A stretch of DNA of 64,000 nt from Diabrotica undecimpunctata (Eukaryota > Arthropoda > Insecta > Coleoptera > Chrysomelidae), in assembly GCF_040954645.1 (NCBI RefSeq), contig NC_092809.1:80255435-80319434 (forward strand). The letters are read 5' to 3'. Position 1 is the stretch's first letter. Each line of letters opens with the position of its first letter. Position numbers and translations under genes: made by a program. The notes beneath the pieces are model-generated. The model made no database searches. It saw only the letters and a program-made list of their open reading frames with translations, and was not told where the DNA came from. Shown here piece after piece: positions 1-9,074 of the stretch.

Positions 1-95
1 TGTCCAGCCTATTTCCATTTCAGTTTAGCTGCCAATTCGACAGCATCTTTTACTTTTGTTCTATTACGAATGTTCTGGTTCTGGTGTAAGATGTG
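1..95 (-). pseudogene. LINE reverse transcriptase C-terminal fragment
   Basis: The minus strand reads a short stretch with the pattern IRNRTKVKDAV...LAAKLKWK, then a stop, then AG. This resembles the segment just after the RT thumb in insect RTE/Jockey-like LINEs, where the family usually reads KWxWAGH. Here the second W codon has become TAG. The fragment runs off the left window edge, so the rest of the ORF may lie outside. Around 225-235 the sequence changes at a CAGGGTGGTC-like motif (read on the minus strand) that looks like a transposon end. Family assignment is by motif only. Confidence 0.45.
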
Positions 96-572
96 ATTCT
101 TAGCCTGCCTTAAAATAATCAAAAATACCGGATAAATATCTGCCCCTTTAATCAAAAATCTACGTGTCGCTGGGTTTTTTTTTTTAAACGTAGACGCAGT
201 TACTGATAATGCCTGTCTTCGTCCGACCACCCTGTATGAGGTATTTAATAAAAATTAAATAATCTCCATTTGTTTTGTTATTTGAATGATGCAAAAATAT
301 TTAGGTCTAACTTTACCTAAAAAAAAAATAAATTGAGTAAGACTACTATGAGTAAGAGTATTAATTTGTTCGAATATTTCACTGAACGTAAAACATAAAG
401 TCAGAAGGGTAACATAAAGACCAATTTTAGATTAGGTCGAATAACCTTAACATTAAATGTGTAAAAATAATCAAAAATAATAAATGTTTAGATAAAAAAT
501 GATTTCGCTTTTGTTAAAAATTGCGTTTGTAATGCCTATAAATGAGTTAATGAGTAAGAACAAAAATGGAAG

Positions 573-576
<4 letters not shown>
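96..576. other. AT-rich intronic DNA, no gene seen
   Basis: This stretch lies upstream of the first visible vinculin exon. It is AT-rich with stops in all frames and homopolymer runs. I recognise no protein, RNA or element end apart from the possible transposon edge near 230. Confidence 0.4.

Positions 577-646
<70 letters not shown>
577..646. repeat. (TA)n microsatellite, 70 bp
   Basis: Pure alternating TA. It is one of a dozen such tracts in the window, many of which abut transposon ends. Open frames through it only encode alternating Tyr-Ile and are not genes. Confidence 0.95.
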
Positions 647-647
<1 letters not shown>

Positions 648-761
648 CAAATAAATCTAGTAACAATGTAACAATAAACTTCGTAACGATAGTAACGATA
701 AACCTAGTAAAAGTAGCAAATATTTTTTCTCTCTAGTTCTTGTCATTACTTTGTAACAGTA

Positions 762-866
762 GAAGTATTGGACGACCGCGCAAAAGATGGAGTGACAACC
801 TTTCATAGAGGTATTAATCCGCCAATGAACAAGAATTGCTTATAAAGAGGAAGAAGAAGAAGACTT
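762..866 (+). pseudogene. LINE 3' tail remnant (GRPRKRW motif)
   Basis: The + strand reads GRPRKRWSDN and, after stops, a Lys-rich end running into (GAA)n-like sequence near 850-865. The Gly-Arg-Pro-x-Lys-Arg-Trp signature marks the extreme C-terminus of many insect LINE RT proteins, just before the 3' UTR. Only about 35 codons survive and they contain stops. Nothing of the RT core is adjacent. Confidence 0.5.
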
Positions 867-934
867 TGTAACATACCATCATGTTTCATTCATTAAGTCT
901 ACACAGTTAGTATCTTACTCATTCTCCTTGTAAA

Positions 935-1100
935 GGGAATAATAGTTCAGGGAAATAAGCAAAAAAAGTACCCTGTTTGTGACAGTGACCCCGCTATTCA
1001 AACAGACAGTTATTTTGAGTAGCAGTCTATTTTATGGACTTATATAATTATTAACAAATTAAGGTCAAAAAGCGGTAAATTTTCGGACAACAAATAAGGA
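935..1100 (+). repeat. Dispersed repeat, copy 1 (inverted partner near 12.8-12.97 kb)
   Basis: Blocks here (AGGGAAATAAG, GTGACCCCG after a GTGACA-like start, and AAGCGGTAAATTTT) recur in reverse complement between about 12780 and 12975, in the same order and spacing. The two copies flank the I-type LINE in opposite orientations. They could be ends of a larger element or two independent insertions. Function unknown. Confidence 0.5.
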
Positions 1101-1492
1101 TAGAAACATTTAAAAAACGCCATTTTGTAGGTTTTTATACGACTTAAAAGTTTCTTAGAGTTTTTGATTGTACCTCGACGTGTAAACATCGACGATTGCT
1201 GCTGTGTTTATTAATAGCAGTGAAATACGAGTTTACCAGTGAGTGATAACAGTAATTATAACGTACGTATTTGAACATTTTAAATTAGATTTGTTTAGTT
1301 TATTCGGATCTATAATTAGATCCAGTTTTTTGCTTTTTACATTAATTAGAAACATCAATATTAATGGACTAGCATAAACATCGAAAAGTGATAGCCGGCT
1401 ACCTGTGGTGCCGGCAAAATGTTTAAATATCAACAACACTCTAAACTAAACAAATAATAATATTTCATAATATTGTTTCTGCTTCTGACTAC

Positions 1493-1597
1493 ATGGGCAG
1501 TAACGTGCAAAACAGTTCAGCTTCAAATATGTCTCAAACTACAGATAATGCAACTTCTAGACAAACAAATTCGTATGCATCCATAGTAACATCCATA
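1493..1597 (+). pseudogene. LINE ORF1, 5' segment (cut by piggyBac)
   Basis: ATG at 1493 opens a frame of about 35 codons, polar and rich in Ser, Thr, Asn and Gln, ending in an NSYASIVTSI-type stretch that is typical of the N-terminus of insect LINE ORF1 proteins. The frame is cut at 1599 by the piggyBac terminal inverted repeat. ORF1 resumes at 7822. If the 4-bp TTAA target is counted once, the two halves are in the same frame, which is the main evidence that they are one gene. ORF1 proteins bind the LINE RNA and form the ribonucleoprotein particle. Confidence 0.6.
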
Positions 1598-2496
1598 GCC
1601 CAGATATGCCCAACGTCCTACATATAGAACGCCTGAAGAAAGTCCGATCCTGTCTCATTCTTGCCCCGTAACTAAATGCTGACTACAGGTAATCGATCTC
1701 TAGGAACTACCCGATGTAATAAAATATAAAACGACTATTAGTTATAGTACATCCACTAATAATTTTCCAACATAAACATGTCACATTCTGGTATTAAAGA
1801 GACCGCCTTTCAAATCAAGGTTGTCAGACATATTTCCTAAAATTCCTAAGGTTATATTTAAAAAATATTCTCTATTCTCTATTCGTTATTATTTAATTGC
1901 TAGTCAACGAACGACACTCTTAAAAAATGATATTAACATATTCCCAAAAAATATATCTATAAATTAATTAACTAGGTACTAATATTTCCATGGACTCTTA
2001 ACTAATGAATTAAAGCAACCGTGAACGTTTATATATTACTTATGCTCTAAGTAATTTTCGAATATCGGCAACATTGTAGTCTGGAGAGAATTTGGACCTT
2101 CGATCTATCTTGACGTTGCCATGTTGGTGAATTTAGCGGTAATACTCTTATAGATATAATGATCGACTTTTAAGAAATCAGACATCTTTTAAGAATCCAA
2201 GTTCTCAAAAACGGTTACAAGAATTGTATTATTTTTTTCCAAATTTCATTGATTTTATACCTTACCTGGAAACATGAAAAATTGCAGATATATTAATATG
2301 TTATATTAAAGTTACATTCAGTAATTTTAAACTCATGCATTATGACAACAGCGCAGCGCAAAGCGATAAATCGTAATCAACACCTGTGTGTGTGGATATG
2401 TGACACCCTAAAATATTTCTTTTCGCAACCAGATAACACAGGCGGAGGTTTATAAGGTATAAGATATAATTATAAGTAATATTATATTTTTCTAGA

Positions 2497-3870
2497 ATGG
2501 CATTTTGGAGACCGTTTGAAACGAATGATCAAGATGCATCAACTTCTGTGTTATCAATAAATAATGACAATTATTTTAATGACAGCCCGGAATTAAAAAA
2601 TAAAGATTTGCACGTACAATCCCAAAGAATAATTTTAAATATGTATGAGTGTTTGAAAAAAGAAAATATTGGGATGGCTGATAATGCAATTGTTTCGAGA
2701 ATTCATATATTAACAAAAATCGGGTATAAGACGATATATACAATTATTAAATTAGGCACTGTTACAGATCATTCCTTAAAACGAAAGCGACCAAATAAAA
2801 AATTGGGTAGGATTGACACTGCTGCAAAAGACGTTATTCAGCGAACAGTTTACAATTTTTACAAAGAAAATAGAGTGCCTACTTTAGAACTGATTCGTGA
2901 AAAATTGAGAGATTTCCCTGAATATAATTATACATCTTTGGAAACACTGCGCGAGATTTTGATAAGTTGTGGATTTAAATATAAGAAATTAGATAATCGA
3001 ATGGTAATAATGGAATCTCGGCGTATTGTTGAACTTCGACGAGAATATTTGAGTAAAATAAAACAGTATCGTAATTCAAACACAAAAATAATCTATTTAG
3101 ACGAAACCTGGTTCGATACGCATGATGTTGTCAAGTACGGCTGGGTTGACAACACAAACAAGTGTGCGTTAAATACACCGTGTTCACGAGGAAAACGTGT
3201 TATTATTCTTCATGCCGGAAGCAAAGATGGTTTTGTATTTAATGCATTGCTATTGTCGGCCAAAAATATAACAAAGTCTTCTGCCGATTATCACGAAGAT
3301 ATGACAGCCGATTTATTTGAAAAGTGGTTTGTTGAACAACTCTTGCCCAATATTCCGCCGAATTCAGTGATTGTTATGGATAATGCGTCGTATCATTCCC
3401 GCATATTAAATAAAATACCTAATAATAATACGAAAAAGGACGAAATTTTAAAATTTATGCAACTTAAAAACATCACTGTTCCTAAAAAGATTCCAGTAAA
3501 GAAAGAATTAATTAGAATGATCAAAAGTCGGAATTTTAAAAACGAATACGTTATTGACACCATTTGCAGCAGGCACGGCCATACTCTTTTGCGATTACCC
3601 CCATACTATTGCATTTTTAATCCAATTGGAATGGTTTGGGGTACCGTAAAAAAACGATTGCGAACATATAATCAGTCACTAACATTAAGCGCAGTGGCCA
3701 TTGAGAATATTCGAGAAGTAATTAGTGGCATTAATAGCGATGTGTGGAAAAATTGCGAAGCTCATGTTTTAAAAATAGAAAACGAATATCCTGTTTTACC
3801 GGCAATAGCACCAATAGTTATCCAACCTGGGAACGATTCGACTTCAGAAGACTCTGACGATTCTTTTTAG
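2497..3870 (+). CDS. IS630/Tc1/mariner-superfamily transposase (D-D spacing 82), catalytic Glu lost
   Basis: An uninterrupted 457-residue ORF from ATG 2497 to TAG 3870. Residues about 40-190 look like the N-terminal helix-turn-helix DNA-binding region. The DDE core follows: first Asp in YLDETW, second Asp in VMDNASYH, and the third acidic site in the NPIxxxW motif. I count 82 residues between the second Asp and the third site. That spacing matches the DD82E group of the superfamily that I recall as 'Sailor'. In this copy the expected glutamate is glycine (NPIGMVW), whereas the other copies in the window that retain the motif read NPIE. The enzyme should be dead for transposition although the frame is intact. 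The tail is acidic and Ser-rich (STSEDSDDS). No clear TIRs were found around it. Confidence 0.85.
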   Translation: MAFWRPFETNDQDASTSVLSINNDNYFNDSPELKNKDLHVQSQRIILNMYECLKKENIGMADNAIVSRIHILTKIGYKTIYTIIKLGTVTDHSLKRKRPNKKLGRIDTAAKDVIQRTVYNFYKENRVPTLELIREKLRDFPEYNYTSLETLREILISCGFKYKKLDNRMVIMESRRIVELRREYLSKIKQYRNSNTKIIYLDETWFDTHDVVKYGWVDNTNKCALNTPCSRGKRVIILHAGSKDGFVFNALLLSAKNITKSSADYHEDMTADLFEKWFVEQLLPNIPPNSVIVMDNASYHSRILNKIPNNNTKKDEILKFMQLKNITVPKKIPVKKELIRMIKSRNFKNEYVIDTICSRHGHTLLRLPPYYCIFNPIGMVWGTVKKRLRTYNQSLTLSAVAIENIREVISGINSDVWKNCEAHVLKIENEYPVLPAIAPIVIQPGNDSTSEDSDDSF

Positions 3871-4507
3871 TCCTTCTAATTAATTTCTTTACAGCTATCG
3901 CGATGCATCTTGAACACTAGTATTCATTATTATACAGTGTGTCACATTTAAGATGAAAACACCTCTATATATCAGCTATCAAAATACATACAGATTTAAA
4001 ATTTTGCACAGTCATACATGTTGATAGTGCACATTTTTTTAAGATAGTGATCTGAAATTTTAATTTTAAACGCGGCTTACTGCGAATCCACAAACAGGGT
4101 AAATTTTCGATATTTTGCTTCGCGTTAGAGAAATCGGAAAAACTTATTTGGAAAAGTTGTTCCACTTATTGTAACCGCACATACCAAATTTCATGACAAA
4201 ATTCGCAATTTTAGTTTTTCAGTATTATTTGTAATCTCGATCATAAATCTACAATTGATGCATCTCGGGACAGCCAACTGTCCGTTTTAGAATCCTGACT
4301 ACAATTGAAGATCTTATTTCCAAAGTGTCTTAAATCCATATAATGAAATCCATGAAATTACAGATTTTCATACAAATTTAACATACAAATTATACAATTT
4401 TCATATGCACTTTTAAATAAATAAGAAGTTGTTTTGGTACATATAACTTTATTCTAGACTTGAAGAAATCTATAAAGTTTAAAAAAAGAAAATTAAATCT
4501 TATCTAA
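3871..4507. other. Non-coding DNA with a possible transposon edge near 3935
   Basis: After the transposase stop, a block beginning ACAGTGTGTCACATTT near 3935 resembles the start of small TA-flanked insect transposons. I could not find its matching inverted end. The rest, to the TA tract at 4508, shows no gene. Confidence 0.3.
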
Positions 4508-4532
4508 ATATATATATATATATATATATATA
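4508..4532. repeat. (TA)n microsatellite, 25 bp
   Basis: Pure TA run directly before the PLE-like terminal sequence that begins near 4533. Confidence 0.9.
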
Positions 4533-4690
4533 AAAGGGGTTGAGGTTAATTGGGTATACAGCTGATTAAAAGCCAAGTGTACTCTGTTTAACAATTCATT
4601 ATATTTCGCCAATTTTCATTGGCATCATCAGATGAGAGCTACAATTATTTAAAACATGGTAAAATATAATTTAATAATAGTTTGTTGTTT
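4533..4690. repeat. Penelope-like terminal sequence (CATCATCAG type)
   Basis: The block contains TTTCGCCAATTTTCATTGGC followed by ATCATCAGATGAGAGCT. Short stems next to CATCATCAG are typical of Penelope-like element pseudo-LTRs, where hammerhead-ribozyme-like folds occur in the family. No RT or GIY-YIG coding sequence is attached, so this is a solitary end or a very short remnant. Confidence 0.4.
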
Positions 4691-5692
4691 ATATACTTAC
4701 TTAATTGAGGTTAATGGCAGTGCGATTTATTTTAATACCATCAAGTAAAAATTTTTTTGTTGGAATAATGTTGAATGTATTTGATGTTGATTACAAATTA
4801 AAATATAGGAAACAAATACAATTCAAATTAAAAATAAAACAGACACAACGTTTAGTTCGGTAAATGTCATTAAGGTTAAGTACTAGAACTATCAAATATC
4901 GAATGTTATTAATTGACTTTTGTGAAGATGATTAGTTCCATGGTGTTGACGTAGTAGTTGTTTATTTGATTAATATTTACTGTAAGGTGTGTTATAGTTG
5001 AAAAAATTTTTGAAATTACATTATGTGTTGTATTAATTATTTGATAGTTATATGTGTCTATTTATAACATTATAAATAGACCTTTGAAGAGTCCTATTCA
5101 AAAATGCCCCGTTTAAACAAATCGAAGGTTGAAGGGTGCCGGACATTTATGCCGGAAACAATTCAAATTCAAAAGATCACCTTTTTCTGCTACGGAAAAT
5201 ATTGCCCCGATTTCTCACCAAAATCAATGTTGAGACTTTAGTTTAGATACTCTTGAATCTCAAAAATACTCATTTACATATTTTTCAAGCCTCGAAAATG
5301 CATATTAGGTATCGTATTTTTCGGATTTTAAATCGCCTATATCTCCAAAACTATTAACTTTTGAGAAAAATGACATAGATCTTATTTAGAGTCACCCAAA
5401 AACCTAAAAAATATTTCTTGGAGCACAAAAGGTGATATTTTGAATTTGTTTAAATAATATAATGTAATATGTAAAATAATTATATGAATATAATTATGTA
5501 AAAATTAATAAAAATTATATAATTTTTCTTGAAATATGCGTTTGATGAACTGATCCCTTTTCTTAATTTCCACGCCAATGGTCGGCATTGACATCAAAGA
5601 ATCTTAAAAGCCGACGCTTGGCAAATTGACATTGGAAAAAGTATACACCATAATATTTATGTAGTTAACATAAAAAATTGTGTAAATTTGAA
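4691..5692. other. Non-coding DNA inside the piggyBac element
   Basis: AT-rich sequence with no convincing ORF. It includes a 26-bp hairpin near 5058-5083 (GTCTATTTATAA and its complement). I infer that it is piggyBac 5' sequence plus older insertions. Confidence 0.3.
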
Positions 5693-7641
5693 AATGGCTG
5701 AGTATGGTGTTTCGTTCGCAAGGTAAGCAAAATTTTTATTTTTAAAACTATATAAATAATATTTTGGGATGTGCATTTTAACGTAAAAAGAAGTATATTT
5801 AGCAATATAGGATCAACAGTAATGTACAAATATGTTATGATATATTTTTGAACCTCTTTTGAGTCCTCTTATGATAAAGAATGTTGAGTCATTGACTATT
5901 TCTCCGCCAGAAAATGCCACGGATTCTCAAACTGATGAAGATTCTGGAGAAAATTTATTTCAGCAGGCGCTCTAAGCTGTTTAGCAGGTAGATTATTTAT
6001 GGTAAGTGTGTCTTAGACACAAATAATCTACCTGCTAAACAGCTTAGAGCGCCTGCTGAAATAAATTTTCATAAATATAATACAAAGCAAAACATTTTCT
6101 CTAATACAGAAGATGACAAAGATGGCCCATCAGTTGAAGAATATGAAAGGCCATCAAAGAGAACAAAAACAATAAAGAGAAAAAAGATTTATAAATGGGA
6201 AACCGAAGATTTGGTGTATGATGGTAAAGAATTTAGTAACGATGAAGAAGAAATACCTCTGCAAACCCCTTTAGATATGTTTTCTTTATTTTTTGATGAC
6301 AAAATATTGGACCTAATAGTTGTCGAATCAAATCGATATGCAGGGCAACAAAACCATTGCCTGAAAATAGAAAAAAGTGAGATAAAAGCATTCATTGGAG
6401 TGTTATTACTCAGTGGATATGTGCCAGTTCCGAGGCGGAGAATTTTCTGGGAAAACGAAAGAGACAGTCAAAATGTACTGGTTTCTGAAGCTTTGCTTGT
6501 TTGATCACCTTAATGCTGCATTTTTGAAATTTGTTAATGTGAGGAAATGCAATGTGTTGACAAAGCCATGGTACCATATTTCGGCCGCCATGGCTGTAAA
6601 CAATTTATTCACAATAAGCCAATTTGCTATGGCTACAAATTTTGGGTAGGAGCAAGTAGATTAGGCTACGTAAATTGGATGGAACCTTACCAAGGTGCTA
6701 CCACTAATATTAGTGAAAAGTATATTGATTATGGAGTAGGGCCATCTGTTGTATTGGAGTATGCCGACGTTTTAAGAACTAGGTGGCCTAATAAACGGAT
6801 GCACCTATTTTTTGATCATTTCTTTTCCACGTTATCTTTGTTAGAATTGTTATCGGAGAAAACTTTCAACGCTACCGGCACAATACGTGAAAACCGCATA
6901 CCTAATGGGCCACTAACAAACTCAAAAGAAATGAAAAAGCAAGCTCGAGGCGTTTTCGATTTCAAAAAACAGAAAACCAGAACATTATTGTCGTGAAGTG
7001 GCATGACAACAGCATTGTCACCCTGTGCTCAAATGCAGTAGGCGTAAACCCCCTGCATAGGGTGAAAAGATTTTCACAAAAAGAACGGACAAATATTCAG
7101 CTAAGTTATAGTTTTTTAGATTATTATTACAAACGCATTTAGTTTTTATTTCCAACATGCATAGTTTCATGACATTTTACAATACATATTTTAGGTATCG
7201 CAGTCACATCTGGTAAATTTGTACAATGCAAACACGGGACCAAAATAGACAGATGTGACCAAAATTTGAGCCTTTATAGAATTTCACTGAGGGGCAAGAA
7301 ATGGTTATTTCCGCTGGTGCCACACTGTATCGATGTAGGTCTGCAAAATGCTTGGCAGTTGCATAGACAAAGGTGGGGACCTAGATCAGTTAAAATTCCG
7401 AAGACGAGTAGCCACTGCGCTAGTAATACAAAATAAAAAAAAATAAAACACATTCGAAAAGTCATAAGTCAATCACCGAAGGTTTAGACATTAGGTTTGA
7501 TCATATGGATCATTTGGTAATTCCTCAAAATAAGCAAACACGCTGTGCACATTGCCATGAAAAAACAACCACCAGATGTTCAAAATGCGACAAAGGACTC
7601 CACGTCAAATGTTTTTTGGTATACCATACAAAAAGTGTATA
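5693..7641 (+). pseudogene. piggyBac transposase pseudogene
   Basis: ATG 5693 starts a short segment ending in a GTAAGC donor-like site. The acidic N-terminal region follows from about 5880, then the transposase core in changing frames. Recognisable parts: FIGVLLLSGY (about 6390), a deletion after about 6500, VDKAMVPYFGRHG (first catalytic Asp, about 6555), HLFFDHFFST (second Asp, about 6810), CDQN (third Asp, about 7250), RISLRGKKW, and the C-terminal Cys-rich zinc domain CAHCHEKTTTRCSKC...CF near 7545-7615. All three aspartates survive, but at least four frameshifts or deletions and a 50-bp inverted duplication (5949-6070) break the gene. A cut-and-paste transposase acting at TTAA sites is the family role. 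Confidence 0.85.
5949..6070. repeat. Perfect 50-bp inverted repeat with 22-bp loop
   Basis: Arms 5949-5998 and 6021-6070 are exact reverse complements by eye. The right arm encodes the expected piggyBac N-terminal sequence (NNLPAKQLRAPAEI-like). The left arm is its inverted copy and puts a stop in the frame. This is a snap-back duplication, or an assembly chimera. Confidence 0.9.
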
Positions 7642-7821
7642 GTTAATGTAGATACCCTTAAGTGCCCATCGTCTTACATATAGGACGCCCAAAATTTTGT
7701 ATATTTATTAAAAAAATAAATTTTATTTTCGTCTAATATATTTTAGTTGACCCTAAATTAAACCATTATAAGAAAAAAAATAATTAAAATCACAAGTAGA
7801 CATAATGGGCATATCTGGGTT

Positions 7822-9074
7822 AAACCTTCGTTTCCAAAACACAACCAAGCGGTAGTATTACATGCTGATCAAAACCTTAAATTACATGACTATGTTAGAG
7901 CTATAGGCGATATTATCGGTCCCAAACAAATTTCTTTTGCTTCTAGGATATCCCATAATAGAATATGTATTTATCTTACCAATTCCAATTTAGTCGAACA
8001 GTTATTGACATCCCATCCGAATATTCAGATAGGGAACATTACCCTAAATATTCGCAGACTGGTTTCCCCTACAAAAAGAATTGTCATATCAAATATTTCC
8101 CCAACCGTTCCGCACGATTTAGTAGAATCTGCCATCAAAAATCTTGGGCTTGAGTTAGCCTCCCCGGTTTCCTTTTTAAGAGCTGGTATCCCAGGTGATG
8201 AGTACTCTCACATCCTTAGCTTTAGACGCCAAGTATATGTTTTTTCCAATACAGATAATTTTGAATTACAAACGTCAATTGTAATACCTTTTGAAGGTAT
8301 TGACAACAGAATCTTCTTATCTACAGATAAAATGGAGTGTTTTATCTGTAAACAACCAGGACACATTGCTTCTAAGTGCCCTAATCCTCCAACTGTTAAT
8401 GTGACCCAAACTCCCAATTCAAATCCCGAATTATCCACGAACACAACCCCTTTACTAAATAACACACAGTCGACAGACACCTCCAGCGCGACCCCTATTA
8501 CAGATACTGCACAACTGGACACAACTACCGCATTAAATCCAGCCCTTAAACGAGGTCGCTCAGAAGTATCGACGGTCACGAATGATAACAGTTCCCTAGA
8601 TGACACTGTTAGCATGCCTCCACCCATTTCACCTGCCAGCCATATACAGCAGGATAAAACCATTAAGCAAAAAAAAAGAAACGAAGGACAAACCCACCAA
8701 TAGAAACCGGACTAACTGAACAAACTAAAGAGGATATAAAAAAAGCCTACAATAAATCACCAGAAGCATTCATACTTCCTCAAGATAATTTGATAGCTTT
8801 CCTTGAAAACACCTTTGGAAATAACGATCCTTACACCGAAGCATTGAAATTCACGACCGATATTAAATCTTTGATCTTAAATTTACAATTTCTGTACTCA
8901 TCTCTCCAAGAACGGGCAATTAAATATCGTATAACACGCATAAATAAAAAAATTAAACTCCAACTGGAACCTGATGACGCCGAAAGTGTATCTAGTATTG
9001 ATATATCCTATGACGTAAGCGATGATGACAGCAACTCAGACGCATCTCAACAGTCTCAAAAGGCTTTACAATAA
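7822..9074 (+). pseudogene. LINE ORF1 (RNA-binding, CCHC), main part
   Basis: The frame opens at the piggyBac junction and runs without stops to TAG at 8703, then continues in the -1 frame from the A9 run at about 8669-8677 to TAA at 9074. Residues early in the segment (VVLHADQNLKLHDYVRAIGD) and a single CX2CX4HX4C knuckle (CFICKQPGHIASKC, about 8338-8380) identify a LINE ORF1 protein, which coats the LINE RNA. A Pro/Ser/Thr-rich linker follows the knuckle. The end after the frame change is acidic and Ser-rich. The break needs one extra A, or one -1 slip. ORF2 begins in the same frame straight after the TAA. Confidence 0.75.

Larger units (their letters stand above)
1599..7819 (+). mobile_element. 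piggyBac-like DNA transposon, with nested inserts
   Basis: Both ends carry the 13-bp inverted repeat CCCAGATATGCCC (1599-1611) and GGGCATATCTGGG (7807-7819). The right end is followed by TTAA (7820-7823), the piggyBac target site. The left flank reads TAG where TTAA is expected, so that copy has decayed. Sub-terminal near-palindromes of the form CGTCnTACATATAGnACG lie at about 1613 and 7672. Inside are an IS630/Tc1/mariner-type transposase ORF (2497-3870), PLE-like repeat sequence near 4.5-4.7 kb and the broken piggyBac transposase (5693-7641). The element lies inside ORF1 of a LINE. Confidence 0.75.

Noticed and set aside
8208..8663. 151-codon minus-strand frame opposite LINE ORF1
   Set aside because: It is the antisense shadow of the ORF1 coding strand, Val/Ser/Leu-rich, with no independent motif.
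8640..8703. Programmed -1 frameshift in LINE ORF1
   Set aside because: The A-run would allow it, but two similar one-base losses in ORF2 homopolymers make sequencing error or ordinary indels simpler.
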